A stretch of 64,000 nucleotides of DNA from Treponema sp. (GTDB taxonomy: Bacteria > Spirochaetota > Spirochaetia > Treponematales > Treponemataceae), in contig JAEESZ010000006.1 of the NCBI GenBank assembly GCA_016286535.1, positions 158,266-222,265 of the forward strand, given 5' to 3'. The notes beneath the pieces are model-generated. The model worked only from the letters and a program-made list of their open reading frames with translations. It was not told the DNA's origin and ran no database searches. Of the stretch, positions 1-7,867 are shown piece after piece. Positions within the stretch are counted from its first letter, which is position 1. Every line of letters starts with the position of its first letter. The position numbers were made by a program, and so were the translations under genes.

Positions 1-417
1 GATGTTTCCCTTTGCATCTTTTTCAGAATCCTGGTCAATCATCTTTTTCCATGCTGTTGAATAGTGCTTCTTTAAGTTAGGAGCATATTTTTCTACGAGA
101 GGCTTAAGGTCGCGGAGACAACCAGCACCCTGGAATTTTTCTGAATCTACTTCTACTAAGTCTGGAAGATCTCCAGAAGCAATAAGTACACCAATCTTCT
201 GATCTTTATCGCCAACCAGAATATCAAAAGAGAAGGTTACGCCAAAGTTTTCTTCAATCCACTTGTAAGCTTTATTGTCTGCAGGTGGCTGCTGACGCTG
301 CTGAATAGTGAATATAGAAATATTCATTGGTTTTTGTTTCTTTGCCTTTTTAGGTGCACAGAACATTGAAGTTGTCAAAGCCGAAGCCATTAACAACATC
401 GCTACAGTTTTTTTCAT
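1..417 (-). CDS. extracellular solute-binding protein, sugar ABC transporter type (C-terminus outside window)
   Basis: Only the first 139 residues are inside the window. The start is the ATG preceded by a strong Shine-Dalgarno (TAGGAGGA on the minus strand, about 425). Residues 1-20 form a signal peptide (MKK, hydrophobic core, then SMFCA), which could be cut by signal peptidase I or II. The mature part has a Lys/Ala-rich linker, then the pattern of family 1 solute-binding proteins: IASGDLPDLVEVD, then a LKPLVEKYAPN segment. Such proteins bind oligosaccharides outside the membrane and deliver them to an ABC permease. No permease genes are visible. The divergent AraC gene is a plausible local regulator (inference). 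Confidence 0.8.
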   Translation of the reverse strand, partial: MKKTVAMLLMASALTTSMFCAPKKAKKQKPMNISIFTIQQRQQPPADNKAYKWIEENFGVTFSFDILVGDKDQKIGVLIASGDLPDLVEVDSEKFQGAGCLRDLKPLVEKYAPNLKKHYSTAWKKMIDQDSEKDAKGNI

Positions 418-657
418 AAAGTCCTCCTAAAACTATGACTTTTTTAAAATTCAAGATAAAAAAATGTTATCTTTACAGAATTATTTTACCCCCCAGATGA
501 AAAAAATCGTCATAGGGGAAATTCACTAGATTTTCAAGTAAACTACTGCAATTTTTAAAGTTATTGCCAATATTTTACATATTTTTATGTTAAGCCCGGA
601 ATTCTTAAAAAAAAACATTCTAAAACTCATAAAATTTATACAAAAATGCTATTTTGA

Positions 658-685
658 TTGTCTTTTTTATTTTTGGGTTTAGAAT
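658..685 (+). promoter_or_regulatory. sigma-70-type promoter of the AraC gene
   Basis: TTGTCT (658-663), 16-bp spacer, TAGAAT (680-685). The predicted transcript would begin about 3-4 nt before the ATG at 696, so the message is nearly leaderless. This position also argues against an upstream TTG start at 654, because that codon lies beside the -35 box. Confidence 0.55.
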
Positions 686-695
686 AAAAAATACG

Positions 696-1559
696 ATGAA
701 AAGCGAAACAATTTTAAAAAGTGATGAATATAAAGAATTTCCGGTTGGAGTTTTTTCGCAGGGTACTTACCTGCCCCGCCTGCACCATCATGTAGAATAT
801 GAACTTTTTTACCTGGACAGGGGCAGCGTTCAGCTGAAAATTGAAAAAGATTCCTTTGAGCTTAAAGAAGGGGACTGCTTTTTTTTAGAGCCCGAAAAGG
901 AACACTGTGTTATAGGACAGAGAGACAGTTACCACTATTATGCCCTGGTTTTTGAAGCTTCAATTCTTGGCAGTGAAGAGGATTCCTGCCGCACATTTTT
1001 TGAAAGTATTAAGATTCACAGATTTTTAAAACTTTCAGCAGAAATAATCACAAAAATAAAAGAGTCTGTTGATTTTATAAAAAAGGATGATAAAAGCAGG
1101 AATTTTATAATAAAAGCTCTTTTATACGAGATTATTTCCTACATCATTCAGACAAAGCAGTTTGAATATGTTTCAAGTCTGGCTAACATAAAGAAAATAA
1201 GTATATCAGCCATAGACAATGCCATTAATTTTATTCACAACCATTTTAAGGAAAACATAGATTTTGAAGATGTCCAGAAGGAATCTGATTACAGTAAGAG
1301 CCACTTTACAAGACTTTTTAAAGAAACTACAGGAATGTCTTTTACCGAGTACCTGAATAAATACCGTACGGAAAAAGCCTGCCTGGACTTAATCTACACT
1401 AAAAAGAATATTACAGAAATTGCCAGCGAAAACGGCTTTAACAATATTCAGTATTTTTCCAGGGTCTTCAGGCATATTATGGGCTGCACCCCAAAGGAAT
1501 ACCAGAAAAAAGCTGTAGATGTAATTGTTCCTTCCACCATTCCCGATGCTATTTTATAA
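696..1559 (+). CDS. AraC-family transcriptional regulator
   Basis: 287 residues. The N-terminal part is a cupin-like sensor (LHHHVEYELFYLDRG, then LKEGDCFFLEPEKEH). The C-terminal ~100 residues contain the two helix-turn-helix units of AraC/XylS proteins: SDYSKSHFTRLFKETTG, and ITEIASENGFNNIQYFSRVF followed by GCTPKEYQK. I chose the ATG at 696 over a TTG at 654 because the promoter covers the latter and the cupin similarity starts after it. It is divergent from the solute-binding protein gene (start 417) and faces away from the regulated region, the usual arrangement for a carbohydrate-responsive activator. The ligand cannot be read from the sequence. Confidence 0.88.
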   Translation: MKSETILKSDEYKEFPVGVFSQGTYLPRLHHHVEYELFYLDRGSVQLKIEKDSFELKEGDCFFLEPEKEHCVIGQRDSYHYYALVFEASILGSEEDSCRTFFESIKIHRFLKLSAEIITKIKESVDFIKKDDKSRNFIIKALLYEIISYIIQTKQFEYVSSLANIKKISISAIDNAINFIHNHFKENIDFEDVQKESDYSKSHFTRLFKETTGMSFTEYLNKYRTEKACLDLIYTKKNITEIASENGFNNIQYFSRVFRHIMGCTPKEYQKKAVDVIVPSTIPDAIL

Positions 1560-1594
1560 AAAAAGGGAGCCGCCCGAAAAATCAGACAGCTCCC
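1558..1594 (-). terminator. intrinsic terminator of the 1629-2423 gene
   Basis: Stem gggagc (1565-1570) / gctccc (1589-1594) with an imperfect inner extension, followed on the minus strand by a run of seven T (1564 to 1558). It lies 35 nt beyond the stop of the secreted-protein gene and directly after the convergent AraC stop, so it may also limit read-through from that side. Confidence 0.75.
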
Positions 1595-1628
1595 AGGAAC
1601 ATGTTTAAAAGCTTTTTACGCTTTTAGA

Positions 1629-2423
1629 TTACTCTAAACCTTCGATTGTAAGCCAGTCGAAGTATACAGGACATACAGCTTTTCCACCCTTTCCATCGAA
1701 CTGAAGTTCAATAGCATTGTGTTTACCTCTTGAGAAGCCAGCCTTGAATTCGCCCTTTACCTTTCCTAATTCATAAGTTTTGTTTGCGAAATCAATTGTA
1801 CAAACATGCCAGCCGGCACCAATGTCTGCAAGTGCACAGTGATCAATTGGACCATCAAGATATGTAAGACCCCAGTTTGTATCGCGAACATTAAAACGGA
1901 AAGTAGCAAGTTCGCGGGCATCTTCTGTAGCATATTCTGCAGGAATATAAATCTTAAATTTAACTACAGCATTTTTAACGCTTTTTGATTTTGCCCCCTG
2001 TTCAGAGAAGTTCAAAATCCAGCCGATGTGTTTTGCCATTGTAAGGTTGAAAGCAATAATAGAATCACCTTCTCCACAATCTATTTTTTCATAAGTATGA
2101 GCCATGATATCTTCTGCCCAGTCACCGGTTCCATCTTCATACTGGAATTTTGAATAAAGATCGCCTGTGTGAAGGTAAGTCTTTCCACCATCTGGAGCCC
2201 ATTTTTCCAGTTCTGCATCAACCATGTTGTATTTTGCTTTTGCTTCTTCTTCATCAATGCCGGCTGCACCAGGAATAATATCATCATACATCTGATAAAC
2301 ATAAGTTTTATCTGTTAATGAAGATTTAGCTTTTGGCTGTTTTGCCTTTTTTGCAAATGCAGAACCACCACACATAAGGGCCATAACAGCAAGAGAAACT
2401 GTAACTTTGAACATTTTTTTCAT
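1629..2423 (-). CDS. secreted protein of unknown function, jelly-roll-like
   Basis: 264 residues from the ATG at 2423, which follows a GGAGG Shine-Dalgarno; an earlier ATG in frame lacks one. Signal peptide at residues 1-25 with an AFA-KK signal peptidase I site, then a Lys-rich linker like that of the solute-binding protein at 1-417. The body alternates short beta-type segments and ends in VYFDWLTIEG, reminiscent of the closing strand of beta-sandwich carbohydrate-binding modules (weak inference). No catalytic motif is seen. It has its own strong promoter (2468-2495) and terminator, so it is a single-gene unit that is probably well expressed. I do not recognise a named family. Confidence 0.75.
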   Translation of the reverse strand: MKKMFKVTVSLAVMALMCGGSAFAKKAKQPKAKSSLTDKTYVYQMYDDIIPGAAGIDEEEAKAKYNMVDAELEKWAPDGGKTYLHTGDLYSKFQYEDGTGDWAEDIMAHTYEKIDCGEGDSIIAFNLTMAKHIGWILNFSEQGAKSKSVKNAVVKFKIYIPAEYATEDARELATFRFNVRDTNWGLTYLDGPIDHCALADIGAGWHVCTIDFANKTYELGKVKGEFKAGFSRGKHNAIELQFDGKGGKAVCPVYFDWLTIEGLE

Positions 2424-2467
2424 TTTTTTCCTCCGTAGGTCCGTAAGGGACGTTTTTTTATAATTTA

Positions 2468-2495
2468 AGTATAAAACCGAATTTATTTTTGTCAA
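2468..2495 (-). promoter_or_regulatory. strong promoter of the secreted-protein gene
   Basis: On the minus strand: TTGACA (2495-2490), 16-bp spacer, TATACT (2473-2468). The predicted start near 2461 gives a leader of about 38 nt. That leader holds a small hairpin (gtcc/ggac around 2440-2452) just before the Shine-Dalgarno. Confidence 0.7.
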
Positions 2496-2599
2496 ATTTA
2501 AAGTTATTTTTATACTTTTTAAGGAGGATTTTTAAGAATTTCTAAGTTTAATTTTTAAGTAATTTTAAGTATATTTTAGGCAAAATTAAAAAATCTTAC

Positions 2600-3625
2600 T
2601 TATTTTTTTACCGACTCCCGCTCAATAAGACTGCATTTTATTCTGCTTTCTTTTGCAAAATCTTTTCTTCCTTCGAGCTGGGCCAGTAAAATTGAAGCCG
2701 CACTTGCACCCAGGTCAATCAGGGGGATTTCCATTGTGGTAAGCTGAGGCCTTAAGAAAATTGAAACTTCCCTGTTATCAAAACCAATAACATCAATATC
2801 TTTACCAGGCTTAAGATTCTTTTCAAAAAGATAGTCATAAACTCCGGCAGCCATCAAATCATTAAAACAGAAAATAGAGTCCAAATCTTTGTTATTTTCC
2901 AGAAGATTTTTACAGCATTCATAGCCTGCTTCGCGGGTCCAGTTTCCAAAATAAACCAGAGACTGATCCATATCAATCTTGTGGACTGCAAGAGCCTTTT
3001 TACAGCCTTCAAGACGGAGTTTGGTATGGAAATTATCCTTGGCTCCGCAGACAAAACCCGTTTTTTTATTTCCCTTTTGAATTAAATAATCTATGATGGT
3101 TACTGCAGAATCTTCATCATCTATAACTACATAAGGATAGTCAGAATCTGCACATTCCGAATAGGAAATTACCACCGGAACCGGAAGATTTTTTGGAAGA
3201 AAATCTATTTTTCTTGAGTGACAGGCAACAAAAATAAAGGCATCAACCTTAATTGAAAGCATCTCCTGAAAAGCCTTTTCTACTTCTTCTTTATACTCGT
3301 CTGAATATTTTCCGGAATACCTGTAATAATATCTTAAATTTTCAAAAATTAATTTATAGCCTTTTTTTTCGAGGGCAGAAGTTATACCTTCAATCTGCAG
3401 TGGCGAACAGAATTCTGTAATTTCTTCGATAATTACACCAATTGTATTTGTTTTGGTGGAACGAAGACTTCTGGCCATGTAATTTGGTGTATATCCACTT
3501 TCTTTAATAATTTTTAAAACCCTGTCTTTTGTGGCAAGAGAAACATTTGTTTTTCCATTCAGTATGTTAGATACGGTTGCAATAGAAACTTTACTTTTTG
3601 CGGCAATTTCTTTTAGTGTAATCAT
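2600..3625 (-). CDS. LacI-family transcriptional regulator
   Basis: 341 residues. The N-terminal helix-turn-helix is clear (LKEIAAKSKVSIATVSNILN, residues 4-23), with the hinge YTPNYMARSLRS following. A periplasmic-binding-protein-like effector domain fills the rest (VIDDEDSA, FCFNDLMAAGVYDYL, DVIGFDN). The gene is divergent from dapA; a 14-bp palindrome lies between them over the dapA -10 box. A -10 box TAGACT (3637-3632) ends 6 nt before the ATG, so its message may be leaderless. LacI proteins usually sense sugars, so the placement beside lysine/DAP genes may be coincidental. The target could instead be the secreted-protein gene downstream. Confidence 0.9.
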   Translation of the reverse strand: MITLKEIAAKSKVSIATVSNILNGKTNVSLATKDRVLKIIKESGYTPNYMARSLRSTKTNTIGVIIEEITEFCSPLQIEGITSALEKKGYKLIFENLRYYYRYSGKYSDEYKEEVEKAFQEMLSIKVDAFIFVACHSRKIDFLPKNLPVPVVISYSECADSDYPYVVIDDEDSAVTIIDYLIQKGNKKTGFVCGAKDNFHTKLRLEGCKKALAVHKIDMDQSLVYFGNWTREAGYECCKNLLENNKDLDSIFCFNDLMAAGVYDYLFEKNLKPGKDIDVIGFDNREVSIFLRPQLTTMEIPLIDLGASAASILLAQLEGRKDFAKESRIKCSLIERESVKK

Positions 3626-3647
3626 ATTTTTAGTCTACCCCATATAA

Positions 3648-3676
3648 TTGAAAATATCACGCAAATTCACTAAAAT
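3648..3676 (+). promoter_or_regulatory. promoter of the dapA-add-asd operon
   Basis: TTGAAA (3648-3653), 17-bp spacer, TAAAAT (3671-3676). Transcription should begin near 3683, leaving a short leader with the Shine-Dalgarno AGAGG before the ATG at 3711. Confidence 0.6.
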
Positions 3677-3681
3677 TAGTG
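3668..3681. promoter_or_regulatory. candidate operator overlapping the dapA -10 box
   Basis: Perfect inverted repeat CACTAA-AA-TTAGTG that covers the -10 hexamer. A protein bound here would block dapA transcription. The divergent LacI-family gene is the obvious candidate binder, but this is inference from position only. Confidence 0.4.
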
Positions 3682-3710
3682 GCAAAATTCATTTATCAGA
3701 GGTAAAAACT

Positions 3711-4625
3711 ATGAATATTTTTAAGGGTGCTTACACAGCTTTAATTACCCCTATGAACCCTGATGGTTCAGTAGATTTTGATGGCTTCCGCAAGAATGTA
3801 AAGTTTCAGCTGGAAGAAGGCATTGACGGATTAGTTCCCCTCGGAACAACTGCAGAAACTCCAACCTTGGATGAAAAACCTGGCAGTGAAGAAGATAAAC
3901 TGATTCAGATTGTATTTGAAGAAGTCCGTGCATTTGAAAAAACCTCTGGTAAAAAAATCCCTGTTATTTTGGGTGCCGGTTCAAATAATACAAAGGACGC
4001 AGTTGCTTACTGTGAACGTGCAAAAAAAGCAGGAGCAGATGCAGCACTGGTTGTTACTCCTTATTATAACAAACCATCTAAGGAAGGTATCTTCAGACAT
4101 TTTGAAGCAGTATCTAAAGTTGGTATTCCTATTATTGTTTACAACATTGCAGGAAGAACAGGATTAAACATTCCAACAGACTTACTGGTAAGAATTGCAG
4201 AACTTCCTAATATTGCCGGTGTAAAAGAAGCAAGCGGCTCTGTTGCCCAGATGATGGAAGTTATTGGACAGGTAAAGGCTAAACATCCTGACTTTGCAGT
4301 TATGAGTGGTGATGATGGTCTTACACTTCCTTTAATTGCCTGCGGTGGTGATGGAATTATTTCTGTTGCTTCAAACATGATTCCAGCCCTTATGCATGAA
4401 CTTGCAGATGCTGCCCTCAAGGGAGATTTTGTAAAGGCAAGGGAAATAAATTACAGACTTGCACCTTTCTTTAAGGCTGAATTCTGTGATGGTAACCCAT
4501 CTTCAATAAAGTATGCTATGGCTTACAAAAAGATGCCTTCTGGTCCATGCCGTCTGCCACTTGTAGAAGTTACAGATGCTGCTAAGGCACAGATTGAAAA
4601 GGCAATTAAAGATTGTAACCTTTAA
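3711..4625 (+). CDS. dapA: 4-hydroxy-tetrahydrodipicolinate synthase
   Basis: 304 residues, typical length. It condenses pyruvate with aspartate semialdehyde, the first committed step to diaminopimelate and lysine, in the cytoplasm. Visible active-site elements: Schiff-base Lys172 in AGVKEASG, Tyr144 in VYNIAGRTG with Arg149, and YYN at 118-120. The phosphate/carboxylate loop reads GTTAE (45-49) instead of the usual GTTGE. The start at 3711 has a Shine-Dalgarno and a family-typical N-terminus (MNIFKGAYTALITP). It is the first gene of an operon with add and asd; Asd supplies its substrate, so the grouping makes metabolic sense. Confidence 0.92.
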   Translation: MNIFKGAYTALITPMNPDGSVDFDGFRKNVKFQLEEGIDGLVPLGTTAETPTLDEKPGSEEDKLIQIVFEEVRAFEKTSGKKIPVILGAGSNNTKDAVAYCERAKKAGADAALVVTPYYNKPSKEGIFRHFEAVSKVGIPIIVYNIAGRTGLNIPTDLLVRIAELPNIAGVKEASGSVAQMMEVIGQVKAKHPDFAVMSGDDGLTLPLIACGGDGIISVASNMIPALMHELADAALKGDFVKAREINYRLAPFFKAEFCDGNPSSIKYAMAYKKMPSGPCRLPLVEVTDAAKAQIEKAIKDCNL

Positions 4626-4645
4626 GCTGAAAGCAGGAAGAAATA

Positions 4646-5626
4646 ATGATTGATTTACACTGTCATCTGGATGGAAGTATTTCTCTGGAAATTGCAAAAG
4701 AACTTGCAAAACTTCAGAAGCTTGAACTTCCTGCTAAAAATGATGACCAGCTGCAAAAAAAATTATCTGTTTCTTCCGACTGTGAAAGCCTGAATGATTT
4801 TCTTAAGTGCTTTGACTTACCTTTAACTCTGCTGCAGACAAAAGAAGGAATCAGGCAGGCTGTATTCTTAGTTCAGGAAAAATTCAGGAAGGAAGGACTT
4901 TTTTACCTGGAGTTGAGATTTGCGCCACAATTACATCTTACAAAAGGCCTTAGCCAGGAAGAGGTAATTTTGAGTGCCCTTGAAGGCTTAAAACTCAGTT
5001 CCTTGCACACAAACTTAATTTTATGCTGTATGCGGGCTGACAATAACCTTGAAGAAAATCTTGAGACAGTAAGGCTGGCTAAAAAATATTTAGTTGAAGA
5101 TAATGGCGTAGTTGCCATTGATCTTGCAGGAGCAGAAGCCCTTTACAAAACCTCAGCTTTTGAAAGGGAATTTGAACTTGCAAAAAAAGAAGGAATTCCT
5201 TTTACCATTCATGCTGGAGAAGCTGACGGTGCAGACAGCGTAAAAACAGCACTGAAATTTGGTGCAAAAAGAATTGGCCACGGGGTCAGGATCTATGAAG
5301 ATGCTGACCTGGTGGACTTTATTATAAAAAACAAAATACCTTTGGAAATGTGCCCTACTTCCAACCGTCAGACAAAAGCGGTAGAAGACATGAAGGTATA
5401 TCCTTTAAAAGAATATCTTTCAAAAGGAATAAAGGTAACTTTGAACACAGATGATCCTGCAATATGCGGAACATCTTTAAAAAACGAGTTTTCCTACATT
5501 GAAAAAATGTATGGTATTAGTGATGAACAAAAAAAAGTGATTTTACAAAACAGTATAGAGGCAGCTTTTTGTTCACAGGAATATAAAACTGAAATGAAAA
5601 AACTTTTATTAGAGGAAAGACTATGA
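4646..5626 (+). CDS. add: adenosine deaminase
   Basis: 326 residues. It hydrolyses adenosine (and deoxyadenosine) to inosine plus ammonia in purine salvage. Zinc and catalytic residues are in place: HCH at residues 5-7, HAGE with His189 and Glu192, GHG with His212, and LNTDDP with Asp269/Asp270. The Shine-Dalgarno is GCAGGAAG. It lies 20 nt after dapA, and its stop overlaps the start of asd (ATGA), so it is translated with the DAP genes although it belongs to another pathway. Family members also include adenine deaminases; the SLNDFLKCFD helix and overall pattern favour an adenosine deaminase-like enzyme. Confidence 0.85.
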   Translation: MIDLHCHLDGSISLEIAKELAKLQKLELPAKNDDQLQKKLSVSSDCESLNDFLKCFDLPLTLLQTKEGIRQAVFLVQEKFRKEGLFYLELRFAPQLHLTKGLSQEEVILSALEGLKLSSLHTNLILCCMRADNNLEENLETVRLAKKYLVEDNGVVAIDLAGAEALYKTSAFEREFELAKKEGIPFTIHAGEADGADSVKTALKFGAKRIGHGVRIYEDADLVDFIIKNKIPLEMCPTSNRQTKAVEDMKVYPLKEYLSKGIKVTLNTDDPAICGTSLKNEFSYIEKMYGISDEQKKVILQNSIEAAFCSQEYKTEMKKLLLEERL

Positions 5627-6720
5627 GTGCAAAGATTAAAGTTGGAGTTTTAGGCGCAACTGGTATGGTAGGACAGCGCTATATTAAACTGCTGGAAAAT
5701 CATCCATGGTTTGAAGTAACATACGTTGCTGCAAGTCCACGTTCAGCAGGAAAGCCTTATTGCGAAGCTGTAAAAAACCGTTGGTTAATTGGAGCAGATA
5801 TTCCTGCTGCAGTTGCAAACCTTATTGTTGAAGATGCAAATGACGAAAAGAAAGCTCTTGGCAAATGCAGTTTCGTTTTCAGTGCCCTTGAAATGGGAAA
5901 AGACGAAATCAAAGCTCTTGAAGCTGCTTATGCTGCAGAAGGTATTCCTGTAGTTTCTAACGCTTCTGCAAACCGCTGGACAGAAGATGTTCCTATGCTG
6001 GTTCCAGAAATCAACTACTCTCATCTTGATGTAATTGCAGAACAGAAAAAACATCACGGCTGGGACAAAGGTTTTATTGCCGTTAAACCAAACTGCTCGC
6101 TTCAGACATATATGATGCCTATTCATGCCCTTATTCAGGCTGGCTACCCAGTTAAGAGAATGGTTGTTACAACTTTACAGGCAACTTCCGGCGCAGGTTA
6201 TCCTGGCGTTTCTTCTTTTGACATGATTGATAATATCGTTCCTTTCATTGGCGGAGAAGAAGAAAAAACAGAAAAAGAATGTCTTAAGATTCTTGGAAGT
6301 GTAAAAGACGGTAAGATTGAAAACGCAAAATACCCTATTGTTTCTTCTACCTGTACACGAGTACCAGTTGTAGACGGACATACAGCCTGCGTTTCTCTTG
6401 AATTTGATTTACCAGATGACAAAAAACCAAGCCTCGAAGAAATTGAAAGCGTATGGACCTCTTACAGATCTCTTCCTCAGGAATTAAATCTTCCTAGCGC
6501 ACCGGAACATCCAATTGTTGTACGCCACGAAGAAAATCGTCCTCAGCCACGCCGTGACCGCGAAACAGAAAAGGGAATGGCATGTGTAATCGGAAGATTA
6601 AGACCTTGTAACGTATTCGATATTAAGTTCGTTGCTTTAAGCCACAATACAAAACGTGGTGCAGCTTTAGGCGGCATCTTAAACGCAGAATTATTAAAAG
6701 CTAAAAACTTCTTGTCATAG
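5623..6720 (+). CDS. asd: aspartate-semialdehyde dehydrogenase
   Basis: 365 residues. It reduces aspartyl phosphate to aspartate semialdehyde with NADPH, feeding lysine/DAP, threonine and methionine synthesis. The Rossmann motif is GVLGATGMVGQ (8-18). The nucleophile is Cys158 in KPNCSLQ. TSGAGYPG follows, and the C-terminal NTKRGAALGGI is typical. The sequence style (long C-terminal part, NTKRGA) is closer to the archaeal/fungal branch than to the E. coli type. ATGA overlap with add; last gene of the operon, followed by the terminator at 6774-6795. Confidence 0.9.
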   Translation: MSAKIKVGVLGATGMVGQRYIKLLENHPWFEVTYVAASPRSAGKPYCEAVKNRWLIGADIPAAVANLIVEDANDEKKALGKCSFVFSALEMGKDEIKALEAAYAAEGIPVVSNASANRWTEDVPMLVPEINYSHLDVIAEQKKHHGWDKGFIAVKPNCSLQTYMMPIHALIQAGYPVKRMVVTTLQATSGAGYPGVSSFDMIDNIVPFIGGEEEKTEKECLKILGSVKDGKIENAKYPIVSSTCTRVPVVDGHTACVSLEFDLPDDKKPSLEEIESVWTSYRSLPQELNLPSAPEHPIVVRHEENRPQPRRDRETEKGMACVIGRLRPCNVFDIKFVALSHNTKRGAALGGILNAELLKAKNFLS

Positions 6721-6773
6721 AAAAAAAAGCTTCCGCTGGAAAAATAAAAAAAGCTTCCGCTGGAACAAAAAAA

Positions 6774-6795
6774 AACTCCAGCGGGAGTTTTTTTT
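6774..6795 (+). terminator. terminator of the dapA-add-asd operon
   Basis: Stem aactcc / ggagtt with loop agcg, continuing into eight T. The preceding repeat unit (TCCGCTGGA) could form an alternative stem with TCCAGCGGG here. Confidence 0.75.
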
Positions 6796-7025
6796 AACTT
6801 CAATCAAAAAGCTTCCGCTGGAAAAATAAAAAAGCTTCCGCGCTTTTTTGGAAACTTGTTCTTGGAAAAGCTCCCGCAGGAACCGGCTTTATGCTCCGCC
6901 GAGAAGAGCCAGCTTCGCTGCGTTTTCTTTACAGAAAGAACTGGCCTTATACTCTTCAACGCTCCGCAAAAGCCGAACCCTGCTCGCGCTTTTTGGAAAA
7001 TACGAATAAAAAAAGCGTGAGCTGA

Positions 7026-7083
7026 GAGCAGGTTTTGACCAGCGTTGATACGTCAGTATCTCAGCTGGTCATAAACCTTGCTC
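7026..7083. repeat. long imperfect inverted repeat (58-nt hairpin)
   Basis: Outer arms gagca..tgctc, middle arms gaccagc (7037-7043) and gctggtc (7064-7070), inner arms gatac / gtatc around a gtca loop. It lies about 30 nt beyond the end of the minus-strand methyltransferase gene and could stop or stabilise that seven-gene operon transcript. Confidence 0.6.
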
Positions 7084-7109
7084 CAGCGGAAGCTTTTTTT
7101 GTAGATTTT

Positions 7110-7853
7110 CTACTTCTTAGCCACTATTACCATTGTTCTTGCTTTTTCGTCATATGGCGAATAATCAAAATCTCCATAAACCTCAGCAGAAGCAAAACCA
7201 CATTCATCAATCAAAATATCTCTTAGCTGGGCGGCAGAATAAAGGCGCTGAACAAACTCATGATCCACCTTCCGACCGTCATCCCCCGTTAAAGTCCAGT
7301 GAGAGCGAAGCCCTTCCCAGGCCCCCGTTACACTAAAATCTGTTTTTACATTCCAGGGGCCCTTTCTGAACTCTTCGCCCTTTGTAAAATACAGAATTGC
7401 AATTTCGCGGCTGGTAGATTCCAGAATAAAAGTTCCGCCATTTTTAAGGCTTTTATAAATATTTTTAAGAATCTTAATATCTTCTTCGACAGTCTTACAG
7501 TAACCAAAGGAAGTATATAGATTTACGGCACAGTCAAATTTCTTCCTGGACTTAAAGCGCCTTAAATCCTCCTTAATAAAATCTATTGAAAGATTTTCAT
7601 CTAAGGCAGACTCCTTTGCGGCATCCAGCTCTGACTGAATAATATCAACGCCGGTTACCTTCAGATTCAAAAGGGCAAGTTCAATTGAAATGCGGCCAAG
7701 ACCACATCCTGCATCAAGAACAGAATCCCCATCTTTTAATCCGCCAATCTTCCTTACAAAATCTGCAACAGCCGGAGCTTCGGCCCAACGTGCTTCATCA
7801 AACATTACTGGAGCGTAATTAATCCAGAAAGCTTCATTTTCAAACCAGTCCAT
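7110..7853 (-). CDS. class I SAM-dependent methyltransferase
   Basis: 247 residues. The SAM-binding motif I is VLDAGCGLGRIS (about residue 45), followed by an acidic strand-2 end (VTGVDI), a motif around FIKEDLR, and the post-motif LKNGGTFILES. The substrate is not evident; small-molecule methyltransferases of this general type are common. Shine-Dalgarno GGGAGGG, 14 nt after mutS2, last gene of the argS-to-methyltransferase operon. Confidence 0.8.
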   Translation of the reverse strand: MDWFENEAFWINYAPVMFDEARWAEAPAVADFVRKIGGLKDGDSVLDAGCGLGRISIELALLNLKVTGVDIIQSELDAAKESALDENLSIDFIKEDLRRFKSRKKFDCAVNLYTSFGYCKTVEEDIKILKNIYKSLKNGGTFILESTSREIAILYFTKGEEFRKGPWNVKTDFSVTGAWEGLRSHWTLTGDDGRKVDHEFVQRLYSAAQLRDILIDECGFASAEVYGDFDYSPYDEKARTMVIVAKK

Positions 7854-7867
7854 AGCACCCTCCCCGG

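Larger units (their letters stand above)
6721..7109. repeat. non-coding repeat tract between asd and the methyltransferase
   Basis: No plausible gene. The unit AGCTTCCGCTGGA followed by an A-rich stretch occurs at 6728-6740, 6752-6764 and 6810-6822, with a truncated fourth copy at 6833-6840. A reverse-complement copy lies at about 7081-7093. The units can pair with the terminator sequence at 6774-6795. The rest (6840-7025) is GC-richer than the surroundings and shows no coding pattern. Confidence 0.7.

Noticed and set aside
654..695. Upstream TTG start for the AraC gene
   Set aside because: The promoter -35 and -10 boxes lie within this stretch, and family similarity begins after 696.
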